Of a stretch of 64,000 bases of DNA, positions 46,659 through 55,098 are shown one piece after another; within the stretch, counting starts at the first letter, position 1; every line of letters begins with the position of its first letter. The notes under the pieces are model-generated. The model was not told the origin of the DNA. It worked only from the letters and a program-made list of their open reading frames with translations, and did not search any database. This DNA is from Leeuwenhoekiella sp044542075. GTDB lineage: Bacteria; Bacteroidota; Bacteroidia; Flavobacteriales; Flavobacteriaceae. The stretch is from positions 1-64,000 of the forward strand of contig NZ_JBITTU010000004.1 in NCBI RefSeq assembly GCF_044542075.1. Reading direction: 5' to 3'. Made by a program: the position numbers and the translations under genes.

Positions 46659-46716
46659 ACTCTAACGTATTGCTCTTTGTATTTTTCACATAACTTTTTT
46701 CTAACAAAAAACAGCT

Positions 46717-48003
46717 ATGCGAAAACGCAACTGCCTTCTTATACTTTTTGGGTTAGTCTTTAATCTTCTCTCATCTCAGGAAGAGAACTCTTATCATTTT
46801 AATTTTGCTACTGAAGATGCGACTTCAGAAGAATCTGTTACAGCTTTACAACCCTATTCGGAAAGCTCAGGTTATGGCTTTGATTTGGGTACGGCCTATC
46901 GGGTAAAAGCTACTGAAAATGGTTTTACAAGTACTGCTCCCGTGTATTTTTCGGTACAGCTACCTCAAGGATCTTACAAGGTAACAGTAACCGTTTCTGG
47001 AATACATACTGAAACTACCTTAAAAGCCGAATCTAAAAGGCTTTTTATCCCGCAGCATAAAATATCTACAACAGATGAGGTAAGCCTACCCTTTAATGTA
47101 AGCGTATTTAAACCTCAAATTACTGAAGACTATAGCGTAGGATTGAAAGATCGCGAACTTTTAAAACTCGATTGGGATGATAAACTTACGCTGGAGTTCT
47201 TAGGAAATAGTACCATAAAAAATATTCATATCGAGCCTGTAACGGGATTAAAAACACTGTTTCTTGTGGGTGATTCTACGGTTACCAATCAGGATTTGGA
47301 GCCCTGGGCATCATGGGGACAATTTATTACAGCTTACCTTGATGAAAATATTGCAGTTGCCAATATGGCTTCTTCCGGAGCTTCATTGGCTTCTTTTAAA
47401 GGCAGTAGGATAGATAAAGTATTGCAGATGCTGAAGAAGGACGATTATGTAGTAATCGAATTTGGGCATAACGACGAAAAAATAAAGGGCGAAGGCAACG
47501 GCGCATACGGTTTGTATACCAATCTGCTTACCGATTTTGTTACGCGTATTAAAGAAAAAGGAGGAATTCCTATTTTAATAACCCCTACGCAACGGCGTGC
47601 TTTTGAGGGTGAACAACTAAAACCTACACACGGGGATTTCCCCGATGCAATGCGCAAAGTCGCCAAAAAAGAAAAGGTTACTCTTATAGATATAACTGCA
47701 TTTACCACGCAGATGTATGAAGCCTGGGGAGCAGAAGGCTCGCGTAAAGCCTTTGTACAATATCCCGCAAATACGTTTCCCGGGCAGTCTAAAGCATTAG
47801 AAGATAATACACATTTCAGCAATTTTGGTGCTAACGAAATTGCGCTTGCTGTGTTATCTGGTTTGCGTGAAAGTTTTTCTACACTCAAGCACTATATTAC
47901 AATAAATACACCTCCATACAATCCGTCACAACCTCACGAGCCGCAATCGTATAGCATACCCTACAGCAGTTTATTTGAAGCTTTAAAACCTGACGGAAAC
48001 TAA
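46717..48003 (+). CDS. CE12 rhamnogalacturonan acetylesterase with N-terminal beta-sandwich
   Basis: A 428-residue secreted SGNH esterase. A signal peptide (to about residue 20) is followed by a 150-residue galactose-binding-like beta domain (YHFNFATEDA to HIEPVTG) and then the catalytic domain: Ser187 in FLVGDSTVTN, Asn252 in FGHND, and Asp363/His366 in DNTHFSNFG. This two-part layout is that of secreted YxiM/RhgT-type CE12 enzymes. It removes acetyl groups from galacturonate in RG-I. It is followed by a GH2 gene at 6 bases. Confidence 0.92.
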   Translation: MRKRNCLLILFGLVFNLLSSQEENSYHFNFATEDATSEESVTALQPYSESSGYGFDLGTAYRVKATENGFTSTAPVYFSVQLPQGSYKVTVTVSGIHTETTLKAESKRLFIPQHKISTTDEVSLPFNVSVFKPQITEDYSVGLKDRELLKLDWDDKLTLEFLGNSTIKNIHIEPVTGLKTLFLVGDSTVTNQDLEPWASWGQFITAYLDENIAVANMASSGASLASFKGSRIDKVLQMLKKDDYVVIEFGHNDEKIKGEGNGAYGLYTNLLTDFVTRIKEKGGIPILITPTQRRAFEGEQLKPTHGDFPDAMRKVAKKEKVTLIDITAFTTQMYEAWGAEGSRKAFVQYPANTFPGQSKALEDNTHFSNFGANEIALAVLSGLRESFSTLKHYITINTPPYNPSQPHEPQSYSIPYSSLFEALKPDGN

Positions 48004-48009
48004 ATTATT

Positions 48010-50856
48010 ATGAAAAAAATACACCTAATTTTCGCGCTTTTTCTTTTGAGTGTTATCGCTGCTTTTGGACAGCAAACCGATAAAATCTGGCTATCTGGGA
48101 TAGATTTTGAACATCCTAAAACCTGGGAGTTTAAAGTTTCTGCTGGCAATAACAGCGGAGAATGGTCAACTATAAATGTGCCGTCTCAATGGGAGTTAGA
48201 AGGTTTTGGAGAATATACCTACGGCCGCTGGTATAAAGAATTGGAGCAAGACGAACCCAGCAAAGAAGAGGGGTTGTATAAACTGAATTTTGAAGTTCCC
48301 GCTTCCGTTAAAGCGAAACGGGTGACGATTCATTTTGGTGGGGTAATGACCGATACCGAAGTGAAAGTAAATGGTGAAGTGGTAGGACCTAAACATCACG
48401 GTGGCTTTTATGAGTTTGAATACGATATCACCCAATATTTGAAGTTTGGAGAAGAAAATCTACTCGAAGTTCATGTGTGGAAACACTCTGAAATAGGAAG
48501 TGTAAACAACGCAGAACGCAAAGCAGACTGGTGGTTGTTTGGTGGAATTTACAGACCTGTTTGGTTAGAAGTAAAGCCTAAAACAAGTATCAAACACGTA
48601 GCCGTTGATGCACAAATGGACGGCAGCCTAAAGGCTGATTTAGACATTTTAAACCCTTCTGAAAATCTGAAGGTAGTTGCTTCAATCGCATTATTAGGCG
48701 GTGAATCTAATCTAGAATCACAAACCATTAACCTCAATAAAACCGATACCACACAGACAATTACTGCAAAATGGAATAACGTAAAAACCTGGGATCCCGA
48801 AAATCCTAATTTATACGTGCTGACATTACAATTACAGAAAAATGGTAAAACCCTACACGAAGTAAGTGAGCGCATCGGGTTTAGAACGCTCGAGTTTAGA
48901 AAACGGGACGGGATATATGTAAACGGTACTAAGATTATCATGAAAGGAATCAACCGTCACAGCTTTTGGCCGGAAGGTGGTCGTAGTACCAGTAAGCGTA
49001 TTAGTGTGATGGATGTAAACTTAATTAAGGATATGAATATGAATGCGGTGCGTTTTCACTATCCGCCAGATGATCATTTTCTTCACGTTGCAGATTCGCT
49101 AGGATTGTTTGTTCTTGACGAACTCGCAGGATGGCAAAACCCGTATGAAACAAAAACGGGTGAAAAACTGATTAAAGAAATGGTAGATCGTGATGTAAAT
49201 CATCCTTCTATAATTATCTGGGATCAGGGCAACGAGGGCGGCTGGAATTATGAACTGGATGATGATTTTGCCAAACACGATCCGCAAAACCGAATTGTGA
49301 TCCATCCGTGGTCTGATTTTGACGGTTGGGATACACACCATTACCCAACCTTTTTAACGGGTGTTCACCGTTTTGGAAGTGGTGAAAATGTATTTTTTCC
49401 TACTGAATTTATGCACGGTACCTATGATAATGGTATAGGTGCCGGTCTTAAAGACTTCTGGGAGCATTACAGTAAAAGTCCGTTGTTTGCCGGTGGTTTT
49501 ATGTGGGCATTTAGTGATGAGGCGGTATTGCGCAGCGATTGGACCGGTGATGAGCAATTTGATTCTAAAGGCAATCTGGCTGCAGACGGCGTTTTAGGTC
49601 CGCACCGCGAGAAAGAAGGCAGCTTTTTTACCGTAAAAGAAGTTTGGTCTCCGATACAGTTTAAACCCAAAGCGATTACCGAAACTTTTGATGGAAGCTT
49701 CTTAGTAACCAACGACTATTTGTTTTCAAATCTCAATACGGTTACGATGCAGTATCGCGTAATGGAAGCTGACGCGAAAACATTTTACGAGCCGGGAACT
49801 GCTGCGCGTATTTTAGATTCTGGAACTATAGAATTACCAAATGCAGAACCGGGAGAAACCCGAAAAATCAAGATGCCTGTAGCCGAAGATTTCTTTAAAG
49901 GAGACTGGCTTGAGATTACAGCGACAGATCAACACGGGCGTGAGATTTACACCTTTACCTGGGCCATTCATAAAGCCGATTATTTTGCAGATAAATTTAT
50001 GTGTCAAACCGAAACTAAAAAAGCTGCAAAAGCAACTCAAGACGATGCTATCGTTACTTTAAAAAGCGCTGAGGTTAGGTTGAAGTTGAACACCAAGACC
50101 GGTTATATCACCGAAATTAATAGTAAGAAAAGAGCGATTCCGTTTTTAAATGGCCCTAAACCTATAGGGATGAAAGCCGAAGTAGAAAAGGTAACCTTAT
50201 CACAGGAAGGTCAAAATGCAGTTTGTCGTATTGATTACAATGGCGGAATCGACCACATTACCTGGACGATGTATGCAGACGGCCGTGTACATATGGAGCT
50301 TGTAGCGCTTAAAAATGCCGGAAGAAACAGCGGTTTTGACGGCGCTTTTTATGAAGGTGATATCGATAAATTCGGGATTACGTTTGACTTCCCGGAAACA
50401 GGTGTAAAGGGCATAACACTCTTTGGCCGTGGACCGTATCACACATGGCGCAACCGCCAGCAAGGGATTGAGTACGGAATCTGGGAAAAAGAATACAACA
50501 ACACAATTACCGGAGAAAGTTTTGAAAATCTGGTATATCCTGAGTTTAAAGGCTATTATGCAAATTTCTTAGCCGGAAACCTGCAAGCCGGGGAAAACAG
50601 TTTTAAAATATTTAGTGAAAGCGATAAATTATTCCTGCGGTTGTTTATACCAGAAGAAGCCAAAAAAGGCTTTAAAGGCAATCACTTTCAGCCTGCGTTT
50701 CCAGATGGGAATATCTCTTTTATGTATGAAGTTCCCGGGCAGCGTGCGTTTAAACCCTTAGAACAACAAGGGCCTAGCAGTCAACCTTCAAACATTCGTA
50801 TTAAAAGTGGCGATGAGGGAATCTCGATGAAGTTGTGGTTTGATTTTAGGGATTAG
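48010..50856 (+). CDS. GH2 beta-galactosidase
   Basis: A 948-residue secreted GH2 enzyme of LacZ-like layout. After the signal (cut near AAFGQQ) come a sugar-binding domain (WYKELEQD to WLEVKP), an immunoglobulin-like domain and a barrel with RFHYPPDDHFL, acid/base Glu409 in WDQGNEGGW and nucleophile Glu466 in FFPTEFMHG. A C-terminal beta-sandwich domain (about 690-945) with FGRGPYHTW resembles the small-chain domain. It probably removes beta-galactose from RG-I side chains. It lies 6 bases after CE12 and is likely in the same transcript. Confidence 0.92.
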   Translation: MKKIHLIFALFLLSVIAAFGQQTDKIWLSGIDFEHPKTWEFKVSAGNNSGEWSTINVPSQWELEGFGEYTYGRWYKELEQDEPSKEEGLYKLNFEVPASVKAKRVTIHFGGVMTDTEVKVNGEVVGPKHHGGFYEFEYDITQYLKFGEENLLEVHVWKHSEIGSVNNAERKADWWLFGGIYRPVWLEVKPKTSIKHVAVDAQMDGSLKADLDILNPSENLKVVASIALLGGESNLESQTINLNKTDTTQTITAKWNNVKTWDPENPNLYVLTLQLQKNGKTLHEVSERIGFRTLEFRKRDGIYVNGTKIIMKGINRHSFWPEGGRSTSKRISVMDVNLIKDMNMNAVRFHYPPDDHFLHVADSLGLFVLDELAGWQNPYETKTGEKLIKEMVDRDVNHPSIIIWDQGNEGGWNYELDDDFAKHDPQNRIVIHPWSDFDGWDTHHYPTFLTGVHRFGSGENVFFPTEFMHGTYDNGIGAGLKDFWEHYSKSPLFAGGFMWAFSDEAVLRSDWTGDEQFDSKGNLAADGVLGPHREKEGSFFTVKEVWSPIQFKPKAITETFDGSFLVTNDYLFSNLNTVTMQYRVMEADAKTFYEPGTAARILDSGTIELPNAEPGETRKIKMPVAEDFFKGDWLEITATDQHGREIYTFTWAIHKADYFADKFMCQTETKKAAKATQDDAIVTLKSAEVRLKLNTKTGYITEINSKKRAIPFLNGPKPIGMKAEVEKVTLSQEGQNAVCRIDYNGGIDHITWTMYADGRVHMELVALKNAGRNSGFDGAFYEGDIDKFGITFDFPETGVKGITLFGRGPYHTWRNRQQGIEYGIWEKEYNNTITGESFENLVYPEFKGYYANFLAGNLQAGENSFKIFSESDKLFLRLFIPEEAKKGFKGNHFQPAFPDGNISFMYEVPGQRAFKPLEQQGPSSQPSNIRIKSGDEGISMKLWFDFRD

Positions 50857-51032
50857 ATTTTAGACGAAAGACGTTAGATTTTAGAGATCAGAAATAGGAA
50901 GAGAGAATAGAAAAAAGAATAGAGAGGAATGAGAAAAAACCTGTATTTGTTAGATGTCGAAGGCTTAATTGAATTTAAAACATCTGATTTAGAATTATTT
51001 AATAAGGAATAAAAAACAAGAAATTACATACA

Positions 51033-51128
51033 CGACCCGCGCAAGGGATTGCAGTAAAAATCCCGGATTGCGACCTTAGGCGCAAACGGAATTGCAACGA
51101 AAAGCCCGACCCTTTTGGGTTGCGCCCA
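51033..51128. repeat. REP-like GC-rich intergenic repeat
   Basis: In an otherwise AT-rich 290-base gap, this GC-rich block contains CGACCCGCGCAAGGGATTGC and a hairpin ACCC-TTTT-GGGT followed by TGCGCCC. The pattern (a 'GGGATTGCAG... GCCCGACCC' shape) recalls an intergenic repeat family I know from flavobacterial genomes. It ends 18 bases before the tandem CE12 gene. The rest of the gap is purine-rich without features. Confidence 0.55.
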
Positions 51129-51146
51129 GAATAAATAGAGTGACTT

Positions 51147-52658
51147 ATGAAAATAGTAAAACTAACTTGTCTGCTTATAGTAACATTATTTTTTGTGCAA
51201 TGCGATACGGCAAATGCACAAAAGCCAACGGTGTATTGCGTGGGCGATTCAACTGTTAAAAACGGACAGGGAAAAGGAGATGGCGGTCTCTGGGGCTGGG
51301 GAGATTTTATTGGACAGTATTTAGACACTACACAAGTGCGTGTAAAAAACCACGCATTGGGTGGAACCAGTAGCCGAACCTTTCAATCTAAAGGATTGTG
51401 GCAGCCGGTTTTAGACAGTTTGCAGGCGGGAGATTATGTGTTGATTCAGTTTGGGCATAACGATAATGGGGCGTTAAATGACGATTCACGCGCTCGTGGA
51501 ACTATAAAAGGTATCGGTGAGGAAACCGAAGAAATAGATAATATGCTTACCGGAGCGCACGAAGTGGTGCACAGCTACGGATGGTACATTCGTAAAGTGG
51601 TAACCGAAGCAAAGTCTAAAGGCGCAATCCCGGTAATTATGGCGCCAATACCGCGTAACGATTGGGAAAATGGAAAAGTACCGCGTAATGCAGATTCGTA
51701 CGGCGGTTGGGCACAACAAATCGCTGAAGAAGAAGGTGTAACCTTCATCAATCTTAATGATAAAATGGCTTCAGAAATGGAAGCCAGAGGAGAAGAGCAG
51801 GTTACAGGTCATTTGTTTTACAAACGCGATCATACCCATACTTCGGCAAAAGGAGCGGTTTTAGCCGCTTCATTAATTGCTGAAGGTTTGGCTGAAAGCG
51901 ATAACTCTTTAAAAAAATATTTGCTTGAAAACCCGGAGATTACGCTTCCGCGAAAGCGAAATCTATTTTTAATAGGTGATTCTACAGTAGCAGATAACGG
52001 CCAACCTACAAAAACCGGTTGGGGCGTTTATTTACAGCAACACGTAGATACAACTCGAATGAGCGTTTATAATAAAGCCCGTGGCGGTAGAAGTAGTCGC
52101 ACGTTTAGATATGAAGGCTTGTGGGATGCTGTTAAAGAGCAGTTACAGCCGGGGGATTTTGTGCTGATGCAGTTTGGTCATAACGACGGCGGAAATATTG
52201 ATAAAGCAAAATACCGCGGATCTGTAAAAGGAATGGGTGATGAAACGCAGGAGGTGCAACGCGATAGCAGCGGCATTGAAACGGTACATTCTTACGGGTG
52301 GTATATGAAGCAGTATATTAAAGAAACCAAAGAAGCCGGAGCGACACCTATCGTGCTCAGTATGATTCCACGTAACGATTGGTTTGACGGTAAAGTGGAT
52401 CGTGCAGTAACAAGCTATGGGGGTTGGGCTGAGGAAGCTGCTGTGCAAGCCGGTGGTTACTTTTTAGATCTTAATGAGGCAGTTGCTCAAAAATATGAAG
52501 AAGTGGGAAAGGATAGCGTTAATGCATTTTTCCCCGATGATCATACCCATACTAACATAGCAGGTGCACAACTTAATGCGCGTATCGTCGCCCAATTGAT
52601 TGAAGGGCTGCGAGCGTCAGATTTGCGGGATTATATTTATATTCAGGAAGAAAAGTAA
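51147..52658 (+). CDS. Tandem CE12 rhamnogalacturonan acetylesterase (two catalytic domains)
   Basis: A 503-residue secreted protein made of two full SGNH/CE12 domains, about 29-250 and 270-495. Each keeps its residues: first domain Ser35 (CVGDSTVKN), FGHNDNG, Asp228/His231 (DHTHTS); second domain Ser279 (LIGDSTVAD), FGHNDGG, Asp465/His468 (DHTHTN). The two halves are clearly alike, including HSYGWY, PRNDW and SYGGWA. A signal (LIVTLFFVQC, then ANAQ) directs it out of the cytoplasm. It deacetylates RG-I, perhaps at two positions. A terminator follows the gene. Confidence 0.92.
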   Translation: MKIVKLTCLLIVTLFFVQCDTANAQKPTVYCVGDSTVKNGQGKGDGGLWGWGDFIGQYLDTTQVRVKNHALGGTSSRTFQSKGLWQPVLDSLQAGDYVLIQFGHNDNGALNDDSRARGTIKGIGEETEEIDNMLTGAHEVVHSYGWYIRKVVTEAKSKGAIPVIMAPIPRNDWENGKVPRNADSYGGWAQQIAEEEGVTFINLNDKMASEMEARGEEQVTGHLFYKRDHTHTSAKGAVLAASLIAEGLAESDNSLKKYLLENPEITLPRKRNLFLIGDSTVADNGQPTKTGWGVYLQQHVDTTRMSVYNKARGGRSSRTFRYEGLWDAVKEQLQPGDFVLMQFGHNDGGNIDKAKYRGSVKGMGDETQEVQRDSSGIETVHSYGWYMKQYIKETKEAGATPIVLSMIPRNDWFDGKVDRAVTSYGGWAEEAAVQAGGYFLDLNEAVAQKYEEVGKDSVNAFFPDDHTHTNIAGAQLNARIVAQLIEGLRASDLRDYIYIQEEK

Positions 52659-52676
52659 GTTAGTAACACGTATAGA

Positions 52677-52710
52677 TTAAAAAAACCAATCTTTAAGATT
52701 GGTTTTTTTG
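52677..52710 (+). terminator. Rho-independent terminator after the tandem CE12 gene
   Basis: AAAAAACCAATC, a 4-base loop, GATTGG and a long T-tract (TTTTTTT) form a canonical terminator 20 bases after the esterase stop. Confidence 0.85.
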
Positions 52711-52979
52711 TGCCACACTATGCCGGTTTCATTTACTGAAAAATACTCTTGCGAAGCTTTTCATTGCTAATTCTGAAGAATAAAAATAATCGTTTTAATC
52801 TTTAAATTAAATACGCTAGTTTTATAAAGTAAAACGTTTTAGTTTGCTTTGTTGGTTTTACGTTTATTTCGCTTAGTAAATAACTTAGCATTTACTACAA
52901 CGATTTTTATTGCAACCAGATTTCAATTTATACTTAACTAACCTACAAGCTGTGTTCACGCTTCTAACCAATTAAATTT
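52711..52979. other. Promoter region of the MFS transporter gene
   Basis: The 321-base gap between the tandem CE12 and MFS genes holds a terminator at 52677 and one LacI-type palindrome at 52830-52841. The rest is AT-rich with no gene; a second, degenerate TTTTACGTTTA copy may sit at about 52855-52866. Confidence 0.5.
52830..52841. promoter_or_regulatory. Putative LacI-type operator TAAAACGTTTTA
   Basis: A perfect 12-base palindrome with a central CG, as in LacI-family sites, 138 bases upstream of the MFS gene. The same box occurs at 56978 and, with one change, at 56955, 61306 and 63029. Confidence 0.65.
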
Positions 52980-54299
52980 ATGAGTAAACCTGTATCTATT
53001 CCCGTAGTACCTAAAAAATTAATGCTTCCGTTTATTTTAGTGACTTCACTTTTTGCGCTTTGGGGTTTTGCAAATGCAGTTACAGATCCTATGGTACAGG
53101 CCTTTAAAAAGGTTTTAGAATTGTCTAACTCACAGGCAGCCTGGGTACAAATGGCGTTTTATGGTGGGTATTTTTGTATGGCGCTACCTGCCGCATTATA
53201 TGTGCGTAAATTTTCATACAAATCTGGCGTTCTGGTAGGGTTAACACTCTATGCAGTGGGCGCTTTGTTATTTTACCCTGCAGCAACAACAGGATTGTTC
53301 TGGTTTTTTTGTTTAGGACTTTACATTCTCACTTTTGGACTTGCTTTTCTAGAGACCACAGCAAACCCTTACATATTGGCGATGGGTGACCCGTCAACAG
53401 CGACACGTCGTTTAAATCTTGCACAGGCTTTTAATCCGGTTGGGCTTATCGCCGGACTTATGGTAGCAAAATTCTTTGTTTTAGATTTACTGCAGTCTGA
53501 TGATGTAGTTAATTTTTCGGCGTTGCCTGAAGCTCAGAAACTGTTGATTAAATCTGCAGACCTGATGGTCATACGCAATCCATATGTAATTTTAGGCTTA
53601 GTAGTTTTAGCGATATTGATATTAATTGCTGTAAATAAAATGCCCCAGGCAAAAGGAGAAGGAGCATTACCAAGTGTTAAACATACGTTTGCAAATCTTT
53701 TTAAAAACAAAAAATACACATTAGGTGTACTGTCATTAATATTATATATGGGTGCACAAATAGGGTGCTGGACCTATATTTATCAGTATGCCGAATCTAA
53801 AGGAATTGCCAGTTCTACAGCTGCAAATTATCAGCTTGTCGCCTTTATTTTGTTTACCATAGGTCGTGCCTTAGGGACCTATATGCTTAAGTTTATGAGT
53901 TCGGGTAGATTACTTTTTATATTCTCGGCTTTAGGAGGTTTATTCACACTAGGTGTTGTCGTATTAGAAGGAACTTTCGGTTTATACAGTCTGGTAATGG
54001 TATCTTTATTTTTATCTATAATGTTCCCTACAATTTATGGTATTGCTTTAGAGGGGCTTAAAGAAGAAGAGTCAAAGATAGGTGCTGCCGGTCTGGTTAT
54101 GGCTATTGTGGGAGGTGCTTTGTTACCTAAGCTTCAGGGAATGATTATAGATCTGGGTGGAGTAGGAGTAAACGATATTACTGTACTGGGCTTGTCTGAG
54201 ATGAATCTTTCCTTTTTACTACCGGTCACATGTTTTATTCTGGTAGCGATTTATGGAAACTGGATTCATAAATTAGGGTCTAAACGTAGTATTCGTTAA
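52980..54299 (+). CDS. FucP-type MFS sugar permease
   Basis: A 439-residue membrane protein with about 12 hydrophobic helices. Signatures of the sugar:H+ symporter group (fucose/glucose/galactose permeases) are FILVTSLFALWGFANAVTDPMVQAFKKVLELSNSQAAWVQ at 18-58 (in parts), the loop YKSGVLVGLTLYAVGALLF and FGLAFLETTANPYILAMG. It should carry a hexose or deoxyhexose across the inner membrane. It has a LacI-type box in its promoter and a terminator after it. Confidence 0.88.
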   Translation: MSKPVSIPVVPKKLMLPFILVTSLFALWGFANAVTDPMVQAFKKVLELSNSQAAWVQMAFYGGYFCMALPAALYVRKFSYKSGVLVGLTLYAVGALLFYPAATTGLFWFFCLGLYILTFGLAFLETTANPYILAMGDPSTATRRLNLAQAFNPVGLIAGLMVAKFFVLDLLQSDDVVNFSALPEAQKLLIKSADLMVIRNPYVILGLVVLAILILIAVNKMPQAKGEGALPSVKHTFANLFKNKKYTLGVLSLILYMGAQIGCWTYIYQYAESKGIASSTAANYQLVAFILFTIGRALGTYMLKFMSSGRLLFIFSALGGLFTLGVVVLEGTFGLYSLVMVSLFLSIMFPTIYGIALEGLKEEESKIGAAGLVMAIVGGALLPKLQGMIIDLGGVGVNDITVLGLSEMNLSFLLPVTCFILVAIYGNWIHKLGSKRSIR

Positions 54300-54331
54300 T
54301 AGTTTCTCTAATAGAATGAATATTTAGAAAA

Positions 54332-54363
54332 TAAAAAGCCTCCTAATTTCAGGAGGTTTTTTA
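54332..54363. terminator. Bidirectional terminator between the MFS and GMC subunit genes
   Basis: AAAAAGCCTCC, a 7-base loop (TAATTTC), AGGAGG and TTTTTT form a stem with A/T tracts on both sides, midway between two convergent genes. Confidence 0.8.
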
Positions 54364-54381
54364 TGCTTTTAATTGGTGAGA

Positions 54382-55095
54382 TTAAGTGATTAAATTACCA
54401 TTATCATCCCATTCTGCGATGACCCCGCGTTGTTCCTGATCAACACATTTTGCAATCCAATCAGGATCATAGGCGACCCCGTGTTTTTGTAATACTTCTT
54501 CAGGAACGCCATCCCAAATATTAGGTTGATTGCCTTTATAACCTAAATCTTCTAACCCCATTTTAGATGTGTAATATCCCGTCATAGTCAAATTGCGCAT
54601 CAATGTAAAAAACTGTATCGGCATAGGTTGTTCACTACGTGGAATGTCTGCATCAGGATATGCAATCGTATCTAGTATCGCTTTCTGATTTTCTTCTGAC
54701 GATTCAATAAATTCTGTATTGTGTAGCGTATTTGAGGTGTGATCAAGCCACATTAAACCTCCTCGTATGGGGGTTTGCAATGCCGGAATATCTTTAACCA
54801 TAAATTCTAGAAACCCCGGAACGCCGGCTTCGGTGGCACTGCCATATTCGTCATTTGCAGGGAGTATTAAAGCGCACAGGATATCTAGTGTTTTTTGCTC
54901 GTGTTCATTAAAAAACTGTTCAGTATTTAATTTTTCTATATATGCAAGTTCTTCGGGCGTACGCCCAAAATAGTCTTCTGCAGCTTTAGCAACATCCCCT
55001 TCTTTAACCTCTAGATTAGGATCGCAACCGGTTAATAGAAGTCCGGTTCCCAGAGAACCTAAAAACAAGGATTTTAAACTATCTCTTCTATCCAT
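54382..55095 (-). CDS. Gluconate 2-dehydrogenase subunit 3-like small subunit
   Basis: A 237-residue exported lipoprotein with a Tat-like RRD start and a lipobox Cys24 (LLLTGCDPN). The family domain (gluconate_2-dh3) spans most of the rest, with EHEQKTLDILCALILPANDEYGSATEAGVPGFLEFMV at about 64-100. In known enzymes the small subunit is needed to export the flavin-containing partner by the Tat pathway. It is 3 bases downstream of the GMC oxidoreductase gene, its obvious partner. Confidence 0.9.
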   Translation of the reverse strand: MDRRDSLKSLFLGSLGTGLLLTGCDPNLEVKEGDVAKAAEDYFGRTPEELAYIEKLNTEQFFNEHEQKTLDILCALILPANDEYGSATEAGVPGFLEFMVKDIPALQTPIRGGLMWLDHTSNTLHNTEFIESSEENQKAILDTIAYPDADIPRSEQPMPIQFFTLMRNLTMTGYYTSKMGLEDLGYKGNQPNIWDGVPEEVLQKHGVAYDPDWIAKCVDQEQRGVIAEWDDNGNLIT

Positions 55096-55098
55096 AAT

